Source: Variovorax gracilis (GTDB lineage: Bacteria; Pseudomonadota; Gammaproteobacteria; Burkholderiales; Burkholderiaceae_C). From it: DNA of 64,000 bases. Both the position numbers and the translations under genes were made by a program. The notes beneath the pieces were generated by a model that made no database searches, had not been told where the DNA came from, and was given only the letters and a program-made list of their open reading frames with translations. The stretch is taken from positions 62,001 to 126,000 of the forward strand of contig NZ_JASZYF010000011.1 of assembly GCF_030317115.1 (NCBI RefSeq), written 5' to 3'. Positions 25,791-34,847 of the stretch are shown here, piece after piece (position 1 is the first letter of the stretch; the number at the start of each line of letters is the position of its first letter).

Positions 25791-28700
25791 AGCGCCTCAT
25801 CCAGTACGCGCTCCACCAACCGCTCTTCATCGTGCTGGGCACGCTGCTGTTTGCGCTGGCGGGCGTGGTCGCCTTCAAGAATCTCTCGGTGGAAGCCTTC
25901 CCGGACGTGACGGACACGCAGGTCACGGTGATCGCGCTCTATCCGGGCCGAGCGGCGGAAGAGGTCGAGAAGCAGGTCACCTTGCCGATCGAGGTGGCGC
26001 TCTCGGGTCTGCCCAATGCCATTCGCGTGTTCTCGCACACGCAGTTCGGACTGTCGTTCACCGTCGTCACCTACGACGACGCGGCCAAGGTGCAGGACGT
26101 GCGCCAGCAGGTCAACGAGCGCCTGCGCGGCGTCGACCTGCCTGCGGGCGTGGACGCGGACATCGCACCCAACGCCACGCCGGTCGGCGAAATCATGCGC
26201 TATCGGCTACGCGGCGACGGCCTCTCGACCACGGAGCTGCGCAGCATCGAGGACTGGACCGTCGAGCGCCAGTTGCGCCAGGTCCCCGGCGTTGCCGACG
26301 TGGTGGCGATGGGCGGCTTCATCAAGCAGTACGAAGTCCAGCCCGATCTCGACAAGCTGCGCGCCTACAAGCTCAGCTTCCAGAACCTGCTCGACGCGCT
26401 GGGCCGGGGCAATTCGAACGCGGGCGGCAGCTATGTGGCGCAGGGCGCGCAGCAATACGCGATCCGAGGCATCGGCCTGCTGCGCTCGGCCGACGACATC
26501 GGCCGCATCGTGGTGTCGGCACGCGGCGCCACCCCGGTCCTCGTGCGCGACGTGGCCAGGGTGGAAGTCGGCGCGGTGCCCCGTCTGGGCACTGTGGGCC
26601 AGGACCTCGACGACGACGTGGTCACCGGTATCGTGGTCATGCGCAAGGGCGAGAACCCGAGCGTCGTGCTGAAGGGCGTGAAGGAAAAGATCGCCCAGCT
26701 GAATGCGCGCGGCATGCCGCCCGGCGTGCAGATCGTGCCCTTCTACGACCGGACCTGGCTCATGGGCAAGACGCTGGCGACCGTGTTCCGCAACCTCGTC
26801 GAAGGTGCGCTGCTGGTCTCGCTGGTGCTGTACCTGTTCCTGTCGAACCTGCGCGCCAGCCTCGCCGTCGTGGCGGTGATCCCGCTGGCACTGCTCGCGA
26901 CCTTCCTGGGCCTGAAGATCATGGGCGTGCCGGCCAACCTGCTGAGCCTGGGCGCCATGGACTTCGGCATCATCGTGGACGGCGCGGTGATCGTGATCGA
27001 GAACATCATGCATCGCCTCTCCCAGAAGCCGGAGACGATGAGCGAGGACGAACGCCGCAGCACCATCGTCGAGGCAGCCACCGAAGTCGGACGGCCCACG
27101 CTGTTCTCGATGCTGATCATCATCGCGGCGCACATCCCCATCTTTGCGCTGCAGCGGCACGAGGGGCGCATCTTCCAGCCGATGGCGCTGTCCGTCACCA
27201 CCGCGCTGATCGGCTCGCTCGTGTTCTCGCTCACCCTGGTGCCGCTGCTCGCTTTCCGCATGCTGCGGCGCAAGCTGCCGCATGGCGACAACCGCGTGGT
27301 CGCGGCCAGCAAGCGCTTCTACGCACCGGTGCTCGACTGGGCGCTGGCCCATCGCACGAAGGTGGTCGCCATCGCGCTCGGCGTGTTCGCGCTGGCGCTG
27401 GTCGCCGCCTCCCGGCTCGGCTCGGAGTTCCTGCCCGAACTCAACGAAGGCACCATCTGGGTCAACCTGCGGCTGCCGGCCAGCGTCTCCAACGACGAGG
27501 CCGCGCGCATCCTGCGCAACGTGCGCAAGGCGCTGCTCACCGTGCCGGAAGTGCGGACCACGGTCTCCAAGGCCGGCCAGCCCGAGGACGGCACCGACCC
27601 CAAGACCATCAGCATGGCGGAGATCTTCGTCGACGTGAAACCCACGGACGAATGGCGCAAGGGGCTCACCCGGGAGCAGCTCATCGACGAGATGGACCGT
27701 GCCGTCTCGGCGCTTCCCGGCATGGAGCCGTCTTTCTCTCAGCCGATCCGCGACAACGTGCTCGAGTCGATCTCCCAGATCGACGGGCAGATCGTCATCA
27801 AGGTGTCGGGCGACGACCTCGGTGTCCTGCGCCGCATCACGGAGTCGATCGAGCACGAGGTCAAGCAGGTCCCCGGCGTGTTCCGCGCAGAGATCGACCG
27901 CCTCGGCGACCTGCCGCAGCTGGTGGTCGACATCGACCGCGAGCGCGCCGCCCGCTACGGGCTCAACGTGAACGACGTGCAGGACGTGATCGAGGCCGCG
28001 CTGGCCGGCAAGTCGGCCACCTACCTCTGGGAGGGCGAGCGCAAGTTCTCGGTCGCCGTGCGTCTGCCGCAGGCGCGCCGCGCCATCGCGACGCTGGGGG
28101 CCACGCCGATCGCCACGGCCGACGGCAACTACACCACGCTCGGCGCGGTCGCCAACATCCGCGAAACGAGCGGCGCCATGAACATCGCGCGCGAGGCGGG
28201 GCGCCGCACGATGGCCATCGGCATCTTCATCAAGGACCGCGACATGGGCTCGGTGGTGAAGGACATGCAGGCGCGCGTCGCCCAGAACGTCAAGCTGCCG
28301 GCCAGCTACACCGTCGGCTGGTCGGGCGAGTTCGAGAACCAGGAGCGTGCGATGTCGCGGCTCGCGGTGGTCGTGCCGATCTCGCTGCTGCTGATCTTCG
28401 TGCTGCTCTTCGACGCCTTCAAGTCGCTCAAGATGGCCTCGCTCATCCTGCTGAACGTGCCGCTCGCGTTGATCGGGGGATTCGTGGCGCTCTATGTGCT
28501 GGATATTCCGCTGTCCGTCTCGGCGGCCATCGGCTTCATCGCGCTCTCGGGCCAGTCCGTGCTCAACGGGGTGGTGATGCTCTCGGTGTTCCAGCAACTG
28601 CGCAACGAAGGCCTCGGCGTGCTGGAGGCCGCGCGCGAAGGCTCCATGCAGCGCCTGCGCACCGTGCTGATGACCGCCCTGCTCGCCGCGCTGGGCCTGC

Positions 28701-28888
28701 TGCCCATGGCGCTGTCGCACGACATCGGCTCGGAAACCCAGCGCCCGCTCGCGATCGTGGTGATCGGCGGTCTCTTCACTGCGACGCTGCTCACGCTGGT
28801 GGTGCTGCCCGCACTCTACGTCGCCTGGTTCGCACCGAGGTCGAAATCAGCGCCGCGCACCGTGGCGGCCTCGGAGGCAGCGACATGA
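25787..28888 (+). CDS. Heavy-metal RND efflux pump (CzcA family)
   Basis: A 1033-residue RND transporter of the heavy-metal efflux group. The fourth transmembrane helix carries DFGIIVDGAVIVIEN at 392-406, with Asp392, Asp398 and Glu405, the proton-relay pattern of divalent-cation (Co/Zn/Cd/Ni) pumps rather than the monovalent CusA type. Two large periplasmic loops and twelve helices are present. It works with the upstream CzcB- and CzcC-like proteins. The stop overlaps the start of a carrier-like gene (ATGA). Confidence 0.95.
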   Translation: MKRLIQYALHQPLFIVLGTLLFALAGVVAFKNLSVEAFPDVTDTQVTVIALYPGRAAEEVEKQVTLPIEVALSGLPNAIRVFSHTQFGLSFTVVTYDDAAKVQDVRQQVNERLRGVDLPAGVDADIAPNATPVGEIMRYRLRGDGLSTTELRSIEDWTVERQLRQVPGVADVVAMGGFIKQYEVQPDLDKLRAYKLSFQNLLDALGRGNSNAGGSYVAQGAQQYAIRGIGLLRSADDIGRIVVSARGATPVLVRDVARVEVGAVPRLGTVGQDLDDDVVTGIVVMRKGENPSVVLKGVKEKIAQLNARGMPPGVQIVPFYDRTWLMGKTLATVFRNLVEGALLVSLVLYLFLSNLRASLAVVAVIPLALLATFLGLKIMGVPANLLSLGAMDFGIIVDGAVIVIENIMHRLSQKPETMSEDERRSTIVEAATEVGRPTLFSMLIIIAAHIPIFALQRHEGRIFQPMALSVTTALIGSLVFSLTLVPLLAFRMLRRKLPHGDNRVVAASKRFYAPVLDWALAHRTKVVAIALGVFALALVAASRLGSEFLPELNEGTIWVNLRLPASVSNDEAARILRNVRKALLTVPEVRTTVSKAGQPEDGTDPKTISMAEIFVDVKPTDEWRKGLTREQLIDEMDRAVSALPGMEPSFSQPIRDNVLESISQIDGQIVIKVSGDDLGVLRRITESIEHEVKQVPGVFRAEIDRLGDLPQLVVDIDRERAARYGLNVNDVQDVIEAALAGKSATYLWEGERKFSVAVRLPQARRAIATLGATPIATADGNYTTLGAVANIRETSGAMNIAREAGRRTMAIGIFIKDRDMGSVVKDMQARVAQNVKLPASYTVGWSGEFENQERAMSRLAVVVPISLLLIFVLLFDAFKSLKMASLILLNVPLALIGGFVALYVLDIPLSVSAAIGFIALSGQSVLNGVVMLSVFQQLRNEGLGVLEAAREGSMQRLRTVLMTALLAALGLLPMALSHDIGSETQRPLAIVVIGGLFTATLLTLVVLPALYVAWFAPRSKSAPRTVAASEAAT

Positions 28889-29202
28889 ACGAGCCGTTCA
28901 CCCTCACACCCAAGGAGTTTCAGACCGTGAACTCGCCGACCTTCAACACCATCGCAACCATCCTGGAAACCGACTTCCACCTTCCGCGGGACGCGCTCCG
29001 GCCCAACGTGGCCCTGGACCAGCTCGGCCTCCAGCCGCTCGAACAGCTGGAGCTGGTCTTTGCCGTCGAGGACGCCTTCCGGCTTCGCATTCCCGGCGCC
29101 ATGCTCGACCCGCGCCGTGGCTGCATCACCCTGCAGCAGCTGTGCGAGGTGGTCGAAGGCACCCACGCCCCGGTGTCCCAGCGTCCCCTCGCTGGACATT
29201 GA
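28885..29202 (+). CDS. Acyl-carrier-like protein lacking the active serine
   Basis: A 105-residue protein whose middle resembles the helical core of acyl carrier proteins: LGLQPLEQLELV then AVEDAFRLRIP parallels the LGADSLDTVELV...EEEFDIEIP pattern. The phosphopantetheine serine of DSL is replaced, with Gln50-Pro51-Leu52 at that site, so it should not be modified. It overlaps the RND pump stop by 4 bases and is thus translationally coupled to the metal exporter. No fatty-acid or polyketide gene is nearby. A structural or regulatory role for the pump is possible but unproven. Confidence 0.75.
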   Translation: MNEPFTLTPKEFQTVNSPTFNTIATILETDFHLPRDALRPNVALDQLGLQPLEQLELVFAVEDAFRLRIPGAMLDPRRGCITLQQLCEVVEGTHAPVSQRPLAGH

Positions 29203-29254
29203 CATCGTGAGAAGGTTCAAACTGGCGGCTCATTCATACGAAGGAGCAACCACG

Positions 29255-29449
29255 ATGAGCCAGAAGTTCCAGGTCACGGGAATGAGCTGCGGCCATTGCG
29301 TCAGCATGGTGGAGCAGGCGGTACACACCATCGATCCAGAGGCGCAGGTCACGGTCGACCTCGAAACCGGTCACGTCGACGTGCTGAGCGGACACCCGCG
29401 ACAGGACATCATCCTGGCGATCGAAAACGCCGGCTACAAAGCCCAGTAG
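29255..29449 (+). CDS. HMA-domain metallochaperone (CopZ-like)
   Basis: A 64-residue heavy-metal-associated domain protein. The metal-binding loop GMSCGHC (MXCXXC) is at about residues 9-15, and the rest fits a ferredoxin-like beta-alpha-beta fold. It likely carries copper or another soft metal in the cytoplasm. AAGGAG precedes the ATG at 29255. It lies 52 bases after the carrier-like gene and may belong to the same transcript as the efflux operon. Confidence 0.92.
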   Translation: MSQKFQVTGMSCGHCVSMVEQAVHTIDPEAQVTVDLETGHVDVLSGHPRQDIILAIENAGYKAQ

Positions 29450-29577
29450 CGGCGCTCCGGCGGGCCGTCGCGGCTTGAAAACGAGAAGGAACGCGCAAAT
29501 CGATTCAAATAGTTGAATACTTTGTGTTTCAAAGTGCAAAATGCGTAGGCAATTCACATTGACGCCAAAGAGGTCCC

Positions 29578-30348
29578 ATGCTGTCGAGTCTGATGCCCTC
29601 CTCCGTTCGGGAAGCCGCGTACCGCCGCAAGTTCCTGGAGAACCGTGAAGAGAATCTCTTCATGGGCTCTTTCGAGAGTTTTGCGGACGCCGAAGCCCAC
29701 GCGCCGCCGACCAAGGCCGTCGGCTATGACAACGCCGAAGCGGCCAAGACGCTCTACAGCCATCAGGTCTACTTCTACGACTACCCGGGCCTGTTCTGGC
29801 TGGGCCGCGCGCTGGAAGAAGGCATGCGCAGCGTGTTCGACCTGGGCGGCCACGTCGGCATCAAGTACTACGCGTTCCGGCGCATGCTGCCCTATCCCAA
29901 CGACCTGCGCTGGACCGTCTGCGACGTGCCCGGTGTCGTGCGGACGGGCCAGGACCTGGCGGTACAGCGCGAGGTGACCCAGCAGTTGGACTTCACCACC
30001 GACTTCAACGATGCCACGGGCTATGACGTGCTCTACGCCTCTGGCAGCCTGCAGTACTTGCCCTTGCGCATCTCCGAGATCATCGCGGCGCTGCCGGCCA
30101 AGCCCCGGCGCATCATCATCAACACGGCGGCGGTGCACGAGCAGAAGACGCTCTACACGCTCAACAGCATCGGCTTTGCGGTCTGCCCCTACCGCATCCA
30201 GCATTACGACGCGCTGCTGGCAGAACTCGCCGCGGCCGGCTACAAGCGGCGCGATGCCTGGCGCAACGAGGGCAAGCCGATCGAGGTGCCGTTCGTCGAG
30301 GGTGGGGACAAGGCGTTCTATGCGGGGTGCTGCTTCGATCTGCATTGA
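29578..30348 (+). CDS. TIGR04325-type putative methyltransferase
   Basis: A 256-residue protein resembling the TIGR04325 putative methyltransferase family. It has a Rossmann-like segment SVFDLGGHVGIKYYAF near residue 85, a downstream VCDVPGVV and YDVLYASGSLQYL, all typical of SAM-dependent enzymes. No signal peptide is present. Relatives often sit in polysaccharide clusters, but none is visible here. The target is unknown. Confidence 0.78.
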   Translation: MLSSLMPSSVREAAYRRKFLENREENLFMGSFESFADAEAHAPPTKAVGYDNAEAAKTLYSHQVYFYDYPGLFWLGRALEEGMRSVFDLGGHVGIKYYAFRRMLPYPNDLRWTVCDVPGVVRTGQDLAVQREVTQQLDFTTDFNDATGYDVLYASGSLQYLPLRISEIIAALPAKPRRIIINTAAVHEQKTLYTLNSIGFAVCPYRIQHYDALLAELAAAGYKRRDAWRNEGKPIEVPFVEGGDKAFYAGCCFDLH

Positions 30349-30381
30349 ATGTGCCCGCCGCGCCGGGCCAGGACGCCCGCG

Positions 30382-30519
30382 TCAGGCGTTCCATGGCTGA
30401 GCAGCGACGATCGCAATGCCCTCGTAGCTGCCCAGCGGCAGCAGGTCTCGCCGGTCGCCGCGCGACCACAACGACCAGCCGACGCAGATCGCCCACGATG
30501 TGCCTTGTTTGGCCAACAT
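30382..30519 (-). CDS. Possible small hypothetical protein
   Basis: A 45-residue frame on the minus strand, 31 bases after the TerB-like gene stop. Third codon positions are largely G or C and the product is Trp-rich (SWAICVGWSLWSRGD). I recognise no family. It may be a genuine small gene, a decayed remnant or chance; it is the only plausible coding in this 200-base gap. Confidence 0.28.
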   Translation of the reverse strand: MLAKQGTSWAICVGWSLWSRGDRRDLLPLGSYEGIAIVAAQPWNA

Positions 30520-30550
30520 GTCGGGCAATGTCTCGGAGTCGGCGCCCAGG

Positions 30551-31519
30551 CTAGGCGCCGCGCACCATCGACAGGATCTTTCCCGCATCCAGCGTACGCG
30601 CCTTGTCCTGCATTGCGGGCAGGTAGCGCGACTGCAGCCCCTGCGCCTCCTGCGTCACATTGGCGAACGTGTCCTTCAGCATCTGCGTCGACAGCGTGCG
30701 GCCGCCGGCGTAGTAGCGCTTGGCGACGTGGCCCAGCGCATAGGTGGTCGCGAAGCTCATGCCCGAACTCACTGCCTGCTTGCCGACGCCGCGCAGCAAG
30801 CCGCCGCCGACCTTGCCCAGCAGCCCGCCGAGCAGCTTGCGGCCGGCCTGCTCCAGGTACTGCGAGGTCAGGCCCACGCCGACCGTCGCCAGGAAGTCCT
30901 TCACGTGCCCGCTGTCGAGCTGGTAGCCGTAGGCTTGGCCGATGCGGTAGACCAGCTTCATCTGCAGCGGAATGATCGCCATGGTCGACAGCGTCTCGGG
31001 CAGCAGTTCGAGCGCGCCGTTGAGGATCGCCGCGTTGAGGATCGCCTGGTCGAGTTCCGCGTCAGGCACCGTCGAAGCGGCCCGCGGGCTGCCTGCCGAG
31101 ACAGGAGCGGGTAAGGGAGCGGGCACGGCCGCCGGCGCCAGCGGCACGGCGGCGATGGCTTCGGCTTCCTGCTCGAACTTCTGCGCGGCCGGCGTGTCGA
31201 GCTGCAGGGCATTGCGCACCTGCGCCAGGAACTTGCGCTCGGCCTCGGACTGCGTGCCATCGGCGTCGCACACGCACACGGCCATTTCGTAGGCGAGCTG
31301 CCGCGAATCTTCGCCCTGCAACTGCGCCGCCACGTCGGCCAGCGTCACACGCTTCATCAGCACGTCCTGGTACAGCATGGGCAGTTGGACGCCGTCGGCC
31401 TGCGAGAGACCTTCGGCGATGCGCTTGATCTCGGCGCGCTCGCGCTCATGCTTCTCACCGTCGACGAAGGCGGCCAGCAGGCTCAGCGTCACGATGGATC
31501 GGGTTTCGGATGGGCTCAC
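30551..31519 (-). CDS. TerB-like plus DUF697-like two-domain protein
   Basis: A 322-residue protein. Residues 1-115 resemble the TerB fold (LLAAFVDGEKHERERAEI, VCVCDADGTQSEAERKFL), a helical domain with paired acidic motifs seen in tellurite-resistance and stress proteins. A Pro/Ala linker (about 120-150) leads to a DUF697/YcjF-like C-terminal region with hydrophobic Gly-rich stretches (LGGLLGKVGGGLLRGVG). It may associate with the inner membrane. It is divergent from creB. Confidence 0.75.
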   Translation of the reverse strand: MSPSETRSIVTLSLLAAFVDGEKHERERAEIKRIAEGLSQADGVQLPMLYQDVLMKRVTLADVAAQLQGEDSRQLAYEMAVCVCDADGTQSEAERKFLAQVRNALQLDTPAAQKFEQEAEAIAAVPLAPAAVPAPLPAPVSAGSPRAASTVPDAELDQAILNAAILNGALELLPETLSTMAIIPLQMKLVYRIGQAYGYQLDSGHVKDFLATVGVGLTSQYLEQAGRKLLGGLLGKVGGGLLRGVGKQAVSSGMSFATTYALGHVAKRYYAGGRTLSTQMLKDTFANVTQEAQGLQSRYLPAMQDKARTLDAGKILSMVRGA

Positions 31520-31593
31520 ACGTACCTCCTGAGTGTTCGACCCCGTTCGTTTCCTTCTCGGCGCAAAGGTTCCGGCCCGCTACCATCCGGACC

Positions 31594-32340
31594 ATGCTCG
31601 CCCACCCGCGGATCCTCATCGCCGAAGACGAATCCGGCATCGCCGACACCCTGCAATACGTGCTGCGCACCGACGGTTTCGTGCCCGTGTGGTGCCCCAC
31701 CGCCGAGGAGGCGATCGCGCAGTTCACCGCCGAGCCGCCGGCGCTCGCCATTCTCGACGTGGGCCTGCCCGACATGAACGGCTTCGAGCTGTTCAAGCGA
31801 CTGCAGAAGCTGCCGTCCGGCGGCGAGGTGCCGATGCTTTTCCTCACGGCGCGCAGCGACGAGATCGATCGCGTGGTCGGCCTCGAACTCGGCGCCGACG
31901 ACTACATCGCCAAGCCTTTCTCCCCGCGCGAACTCGTGGCCCGCGTGCGGACCATCCTGCGGCGCAGCGGACGCACCGGACAAGGCCCGATGACGGCTGC
32001 TGCGGCCACGCCCGCCGCCGCCAGCACGCCTTCGCCGATGCCCTTCGCGCTCGACGTCGATCGCATGCAGATCCGCTACTACGGCCGCCTGCTCGAACTC
32101 TCGCGCTACGAATACGGGCTGCTGCGCCTCATGGTCCAGCGCCCCGGCCGGGTGTTCACGCGCGACGAACTGCTGAGCCTCGTCTGGGACGAGGCGAGCG
32201 ACAGCTTCGACCGCACCGTGGACGCCCACATCAAGACGCTGCGCGCCAAGCTCAAGGCCGTCGCGCCCGAGGTCGAGCCGATCCGCACGCTGCGCGGCAC
32301 CGGCTACGCGCTCAACGAAGAGCTGCCGCCGAGCGTGTGA
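31594..32340 (+). CDS. creB: Response regulator CreB
   Basis: A 248-residue OmpR-family regulator strongly similar to E. coli CreB: EDESGIADTL, phosphoacceptor Asp55 in ILDVGLPD, GADDYIAKPFSPRE, and a winged helix with FDRTVDAHIKTLRAKLKA. CreB binds TTCAC-N6-TTCAC tags, and one lies upstream of the exosortase module 4 kb away. The ATG at 31594 is chosen by homology. The stop overlaps the creC GTG start. Confidence 0.92.
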   Translation: MLAHPRILIAEDESGIADTLQYVLRTDGFVPVWCPTAEEAIAQFTAEPPALAILDVGLPDMNGFELFKRLQKLPSGGEVPMLFLTARSDEIDRVVGLELGADDYIAKPFSPRELVARVRTILRRSGRTGQGPMTAAAATPAAASTPSPMPFALDVDRMQIRYYGRLLELSRYEYGLLRLMVQRPGRVFTRDELLSLVWDEASDSFDRTVDAHIKTLRAKLKAVAPEVEPIRTLRGTGYALNEELPPSV

Positions 32341-33776
32341 CCCGTAGAACCCGCATCTTCATCGGCATCCTGCTGATCTACACGGCGGGCATCGCCTTCC
32401 TGCTTTATCGCGTCGTCGCCGACATCGACCCGCGCTACCGAGAATCGGCCGAGGAATCGCTGGTCGAGACATCCCAGCTGCTCGCCAGCCTGATCGAGCA
32501 GGACGCGATCGCCGGCGCGATCAACACCGCGCGGCTGGAGCCGCTGTTCCGCTCCGTCTACGCGCGCCAGTTCTCGGCGCAGATCTACAACCTGCACAAG
32601 AGCCACGTCGAGCTGCGCGTGTACGTCACCGACCGCAACGGCCGCGTGCTCTTCGACTCGATGGGCCGCAGCACCGGCGCCGATTACTCGCAACGCAGCG
32701 ACGTGAGCCGCTCGCTCGCCGGCGTGTATGGCGCGCGCACCTCGCGCGACATCTCGGGCGATCCGCTGACCTCGGTGATGTACGTCGGCGCGCCGATTCG
32801 CTGGGACAACGAGATCGTCGGCATGGTCAGCGTGGGCAAGCCGGTGCAGAGCTTCGGCCAGTTCGTGCAGGATGCGCGTGCGCGCACGCTGTGGGTCGGT
32901 GTGGGTTCTGCCTTCGCGCTGCTGGTGCTGGCGATCATCGTGTCCATCTGGCTGGTGCGGCCCTTCGGGCTGATCTCCGACTACTTCGGCTGGCTGCGCA
33001 GCCAGCGCGACCTGAGCCTGTCGCGCATGGTGCGCCGCGCGGTGGACACGCTGCGCAGCGGCGTGCACGAGATGCGCGACGCGCTCACCGGCCGCAACTA
33101 CGTCGCCGACTACGTGCAGACCTTCACGCACGAGATCAAGAGCCCGCTGTCGGCGATCCGCGGCGCGGCCGAGCTGATCCAGGAGCCGTCGATGCCGCAG
33201 GCGGAGCGCGAGCGCTTCCTCGGCAACATCGCGCACGAGACGCAGCGCATCCAGGAGATCGTCGACCGCATGATGGAGCTCACCGCGCTCGAGACGCGGC
33301 GTGCGCTGGAACGCATCGAGAACGTCGCGCTGGCGCCGCTGCTGCAGGACGTCGGAGCCGGCGCGCAGGCCGCTGCGGCCGCTCGCGACATCCGCATCAA
33401 CGTGGTCATCCACAACGAAGCGCGCGTCGAGGGCGACCCCTTCCTGCTGCGCCGCGCGGTGAGCAACCTGCTCGACAACGCGATCGATTTCTCACCCTCC
33501 GGCGCCGAGGTGCTGCTCGCGCTGGAGACGAGTTCGCGCCAGGCCCGGATCAGCGTGCGCGACCGCGGCAAGGGCATCCCGGACTACGCCAAGGACAAGG
33601 TGTTCGAGAAGTTCTATTCGCTTGCGCGCCCGCACAACCAGAAGAAGAGCACGGGCCTCGGCCTCGCCTTCGTGAAGGAGATCGCGACGCTGCATCGCGG
33701 CCGCGTCGAACTGGCGAACGCGCCACGCGGCGGCGCGCTCGCCACCCTCACGCTGCCGCTGCTCTCACATCACTGA
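32337..33776 (+). CDS. creC: Sensor histidine kinase CreC
   Basis: A 479-residue inner-membrane kinase. An N-terminal helix is followed by a periplasmic domain with the CreC landmarks VLFDS, YGARTS and SVMYVGAPI, a second helix near 185-205, then HisKA with His265 in FTHEIKSPLSAIRGAAE and an HATPase with STGLGLAFV. It starts with GTG overlapping the creB stop by 4 bases. The 3' end overlaps the convergent hypothetical gene by 7 bases. No creD gene follows. Confidence 0.92.
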   Translation: MTRRTRIFIGILLIYTAGIAFLLYRVVADIDPRYRESAEESLVETSQLLASLIEQDAIAGAINTARLEPLFRSVYARQFSAQIYNLHKSHVELRVYVTDRNGRVLFDSMGRSTGADYSQRSDVSRSLAGVYGARTSRDISGDPLTSVMYVGAPIRWDNEIVGMVSVGKPVQSFGQFVQDARARTLWVGVGSAFALLVLAIIVSIWLVRPFGLISDYFGWLRSQRDLSLSRMVRRAVDTLRSGVHEMRDALTGRNYVADYVQTFTHEIKSPLSAIRGAAELIQEPSMPQAERERFLGNIAHETQRIQEIVDRMMELTALETRRALERIENVALAPLLQDVGAGAQAAAAARDIRINVVIHNEARVEGDPFLLRRAVSNLLDNAIDFSPSGAEVLLALETSSRQARISVRDRGKGIPDYAKDKVFEKFYSLARPHNQKKSTGLGLAFVKEIATLHRGRVELANAPRGGALATLTLPLLSHH

Positions 33777-34375
33777 CCGATCAACGCGCGGTAGGCATTG
33801 CGCGTCTGCGGGCTCACCGCGTCGAGCACCTGCTGGTACGAGGTCTTGTGCCGCGCCAGCAGCCGCGCCGAAGCGATCGTCCTCGACTTGCAGAACCAGT
33901 GGCAGGTGTGTTGCATGAGGAAGAGCTCGGCCGACATGGTGAAGGCCTTGGCCTTCGCGGAGCGGCCCGCGCTGTTCTTCATGACTTCCGTGATGCCGCG
34001 CGCGTGGATCGCGAAGGCCTTGCGCAGGTCGAAGGTGGCGCCCGGAAACAGCCGGTGCGCGAAGGGGATGGCCACCGGGAACTTGCTCACGCGCGTTTCC
34101 CGTTCGGCGACGTGGGAGAACTCGGTGGCGAAGTTGTCGAACTGCGCCGATAGCTTTGCCTCGGTGGTGTCGAGCAGTGCCCAGACCTGCTCGCGGCGTG
34201 CGGGGTCGTCTTCGCCGAGGCAGCGCAGGTAGCCCTCGGTGAGGTTCTCCATCAGCTTCTCGATCTGGTAGTTGCCCAGATGGCTGCCCAGCAGCGCAAT
34301 GCGGCGCTTCTGGTCGTGGGACTTGAGCATGTAGGCGCCGATGACGATCAGCGCCATCAGGGTGAGAGATTCCAT
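33770..34375 (-). CDS. Conserved hypothetical protein, membrane-anchored
   Basis: A 201-residue protein with a short N-terminal hydrophobic segment (SLTLMALIVIGAYML) that could anchor it in the membrane, followed by a soluble helical region. I recognise no family. The ATG at 34375 is chosen because upstream sequence in frame is Arg-rich and out of context. Its 3' end overlaps creC on the opposite strand by 7 bases. Confidence 0.65.
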   Translation of the reverse strand: MESLTLMALIVIGAYMLKSHDQKRRIALLGSHLGNYQIEKLMENLTEGYLRCLGEDDPARREQVWALLDTTEAKLSAQFDNFATEFSHVAERETRVSKFPVAIPFAHRLFPGATFDLRKAFAIHARGITEVMKNSAGRSAKAKAFTMSAELFLMQHTCHWFCKSRTIASARLLARHKTSYQQVLDAVSPQTRNAYRALIGQ

Positions 34376-34471
34376 GGCTGCGTTCGGAGGGTGTCTCAGA
34401 CGACGGAGAAAAATTCGAAGACGCACCAAGGATGGCAGCGATCCGCAATGACCAGGGGGATGTGAGCCGCG

Positions 34472-34847
34472 TCAAGGCTCCGTTCCATCGCTTCCCTCAT
34501 CGACATCACGGCGAGCGGCGCGCAACTGCCGGAGCAATTCCGGAAGCGCCGTCTGAAGAGTCTCCCACACCACATCGAGGTTGATGTCGAAGTAGCCGTG
34601 AGCAATGCGGTTGCATACCGCGCATGCTTAGCCACTGCACTTCCGGGTGAGCCTGGGTGAACTTGGCGTACCCGTCCATCACTTTCGTGGCGGCCTCGCC
34701 AACGAAGATGAGGCTCATGATGACCGCCTGCTGCGTGCGCTTGTCCTCCAGGAAATCATGCTTCGCCAGCCCTTCTGCAAAGCCGCACGCGTCAGTCGCC
34801 GCTTGCAGCATGTGATCGAGATAGTCGGCGAGCCGGTTCTCGTTCAT
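34472..34847 (-). pseudogene. Frameshifted HepT-like HEPN toxin
   Basis: The 5' part encodes a normal HepT/DUF86 start through the SMRGM segment. A two-base loss near 34608-34612 then shifts the frame. The continuing frame reads NRIAHGYFDINLDVVWETLQ and ends at 34472, the rest of a normal HepT. The lost bases fall in the codon for the Arg of the RX4HXY ribonuclease motif, so the catalytic site is destroyed as well as the frame. It overlaps the start of the partner antitoxin stop by 4 bases. A sequencing error cannot be excluded. Confidence 0.8.

Noticed and set aside
26207-28720. Long open frame of about 837 codons on the minus strand opposite the RND pump
   Set aside because: It mirrors the pump gene codons in GC-rich DNA, has His/Arg/Gln-rich low-complexity product and no recognisable domain. 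Similar shadow frames lie opposite the VIT gene (37880-39940) and others.
33777-34375. Hypothetical gene after creC considered as creD
   Set aside because: CreD is a large inner-membrane protein of about 450 residues; this gene is 201 residues, on the opposite strand and unrelated in sequence.
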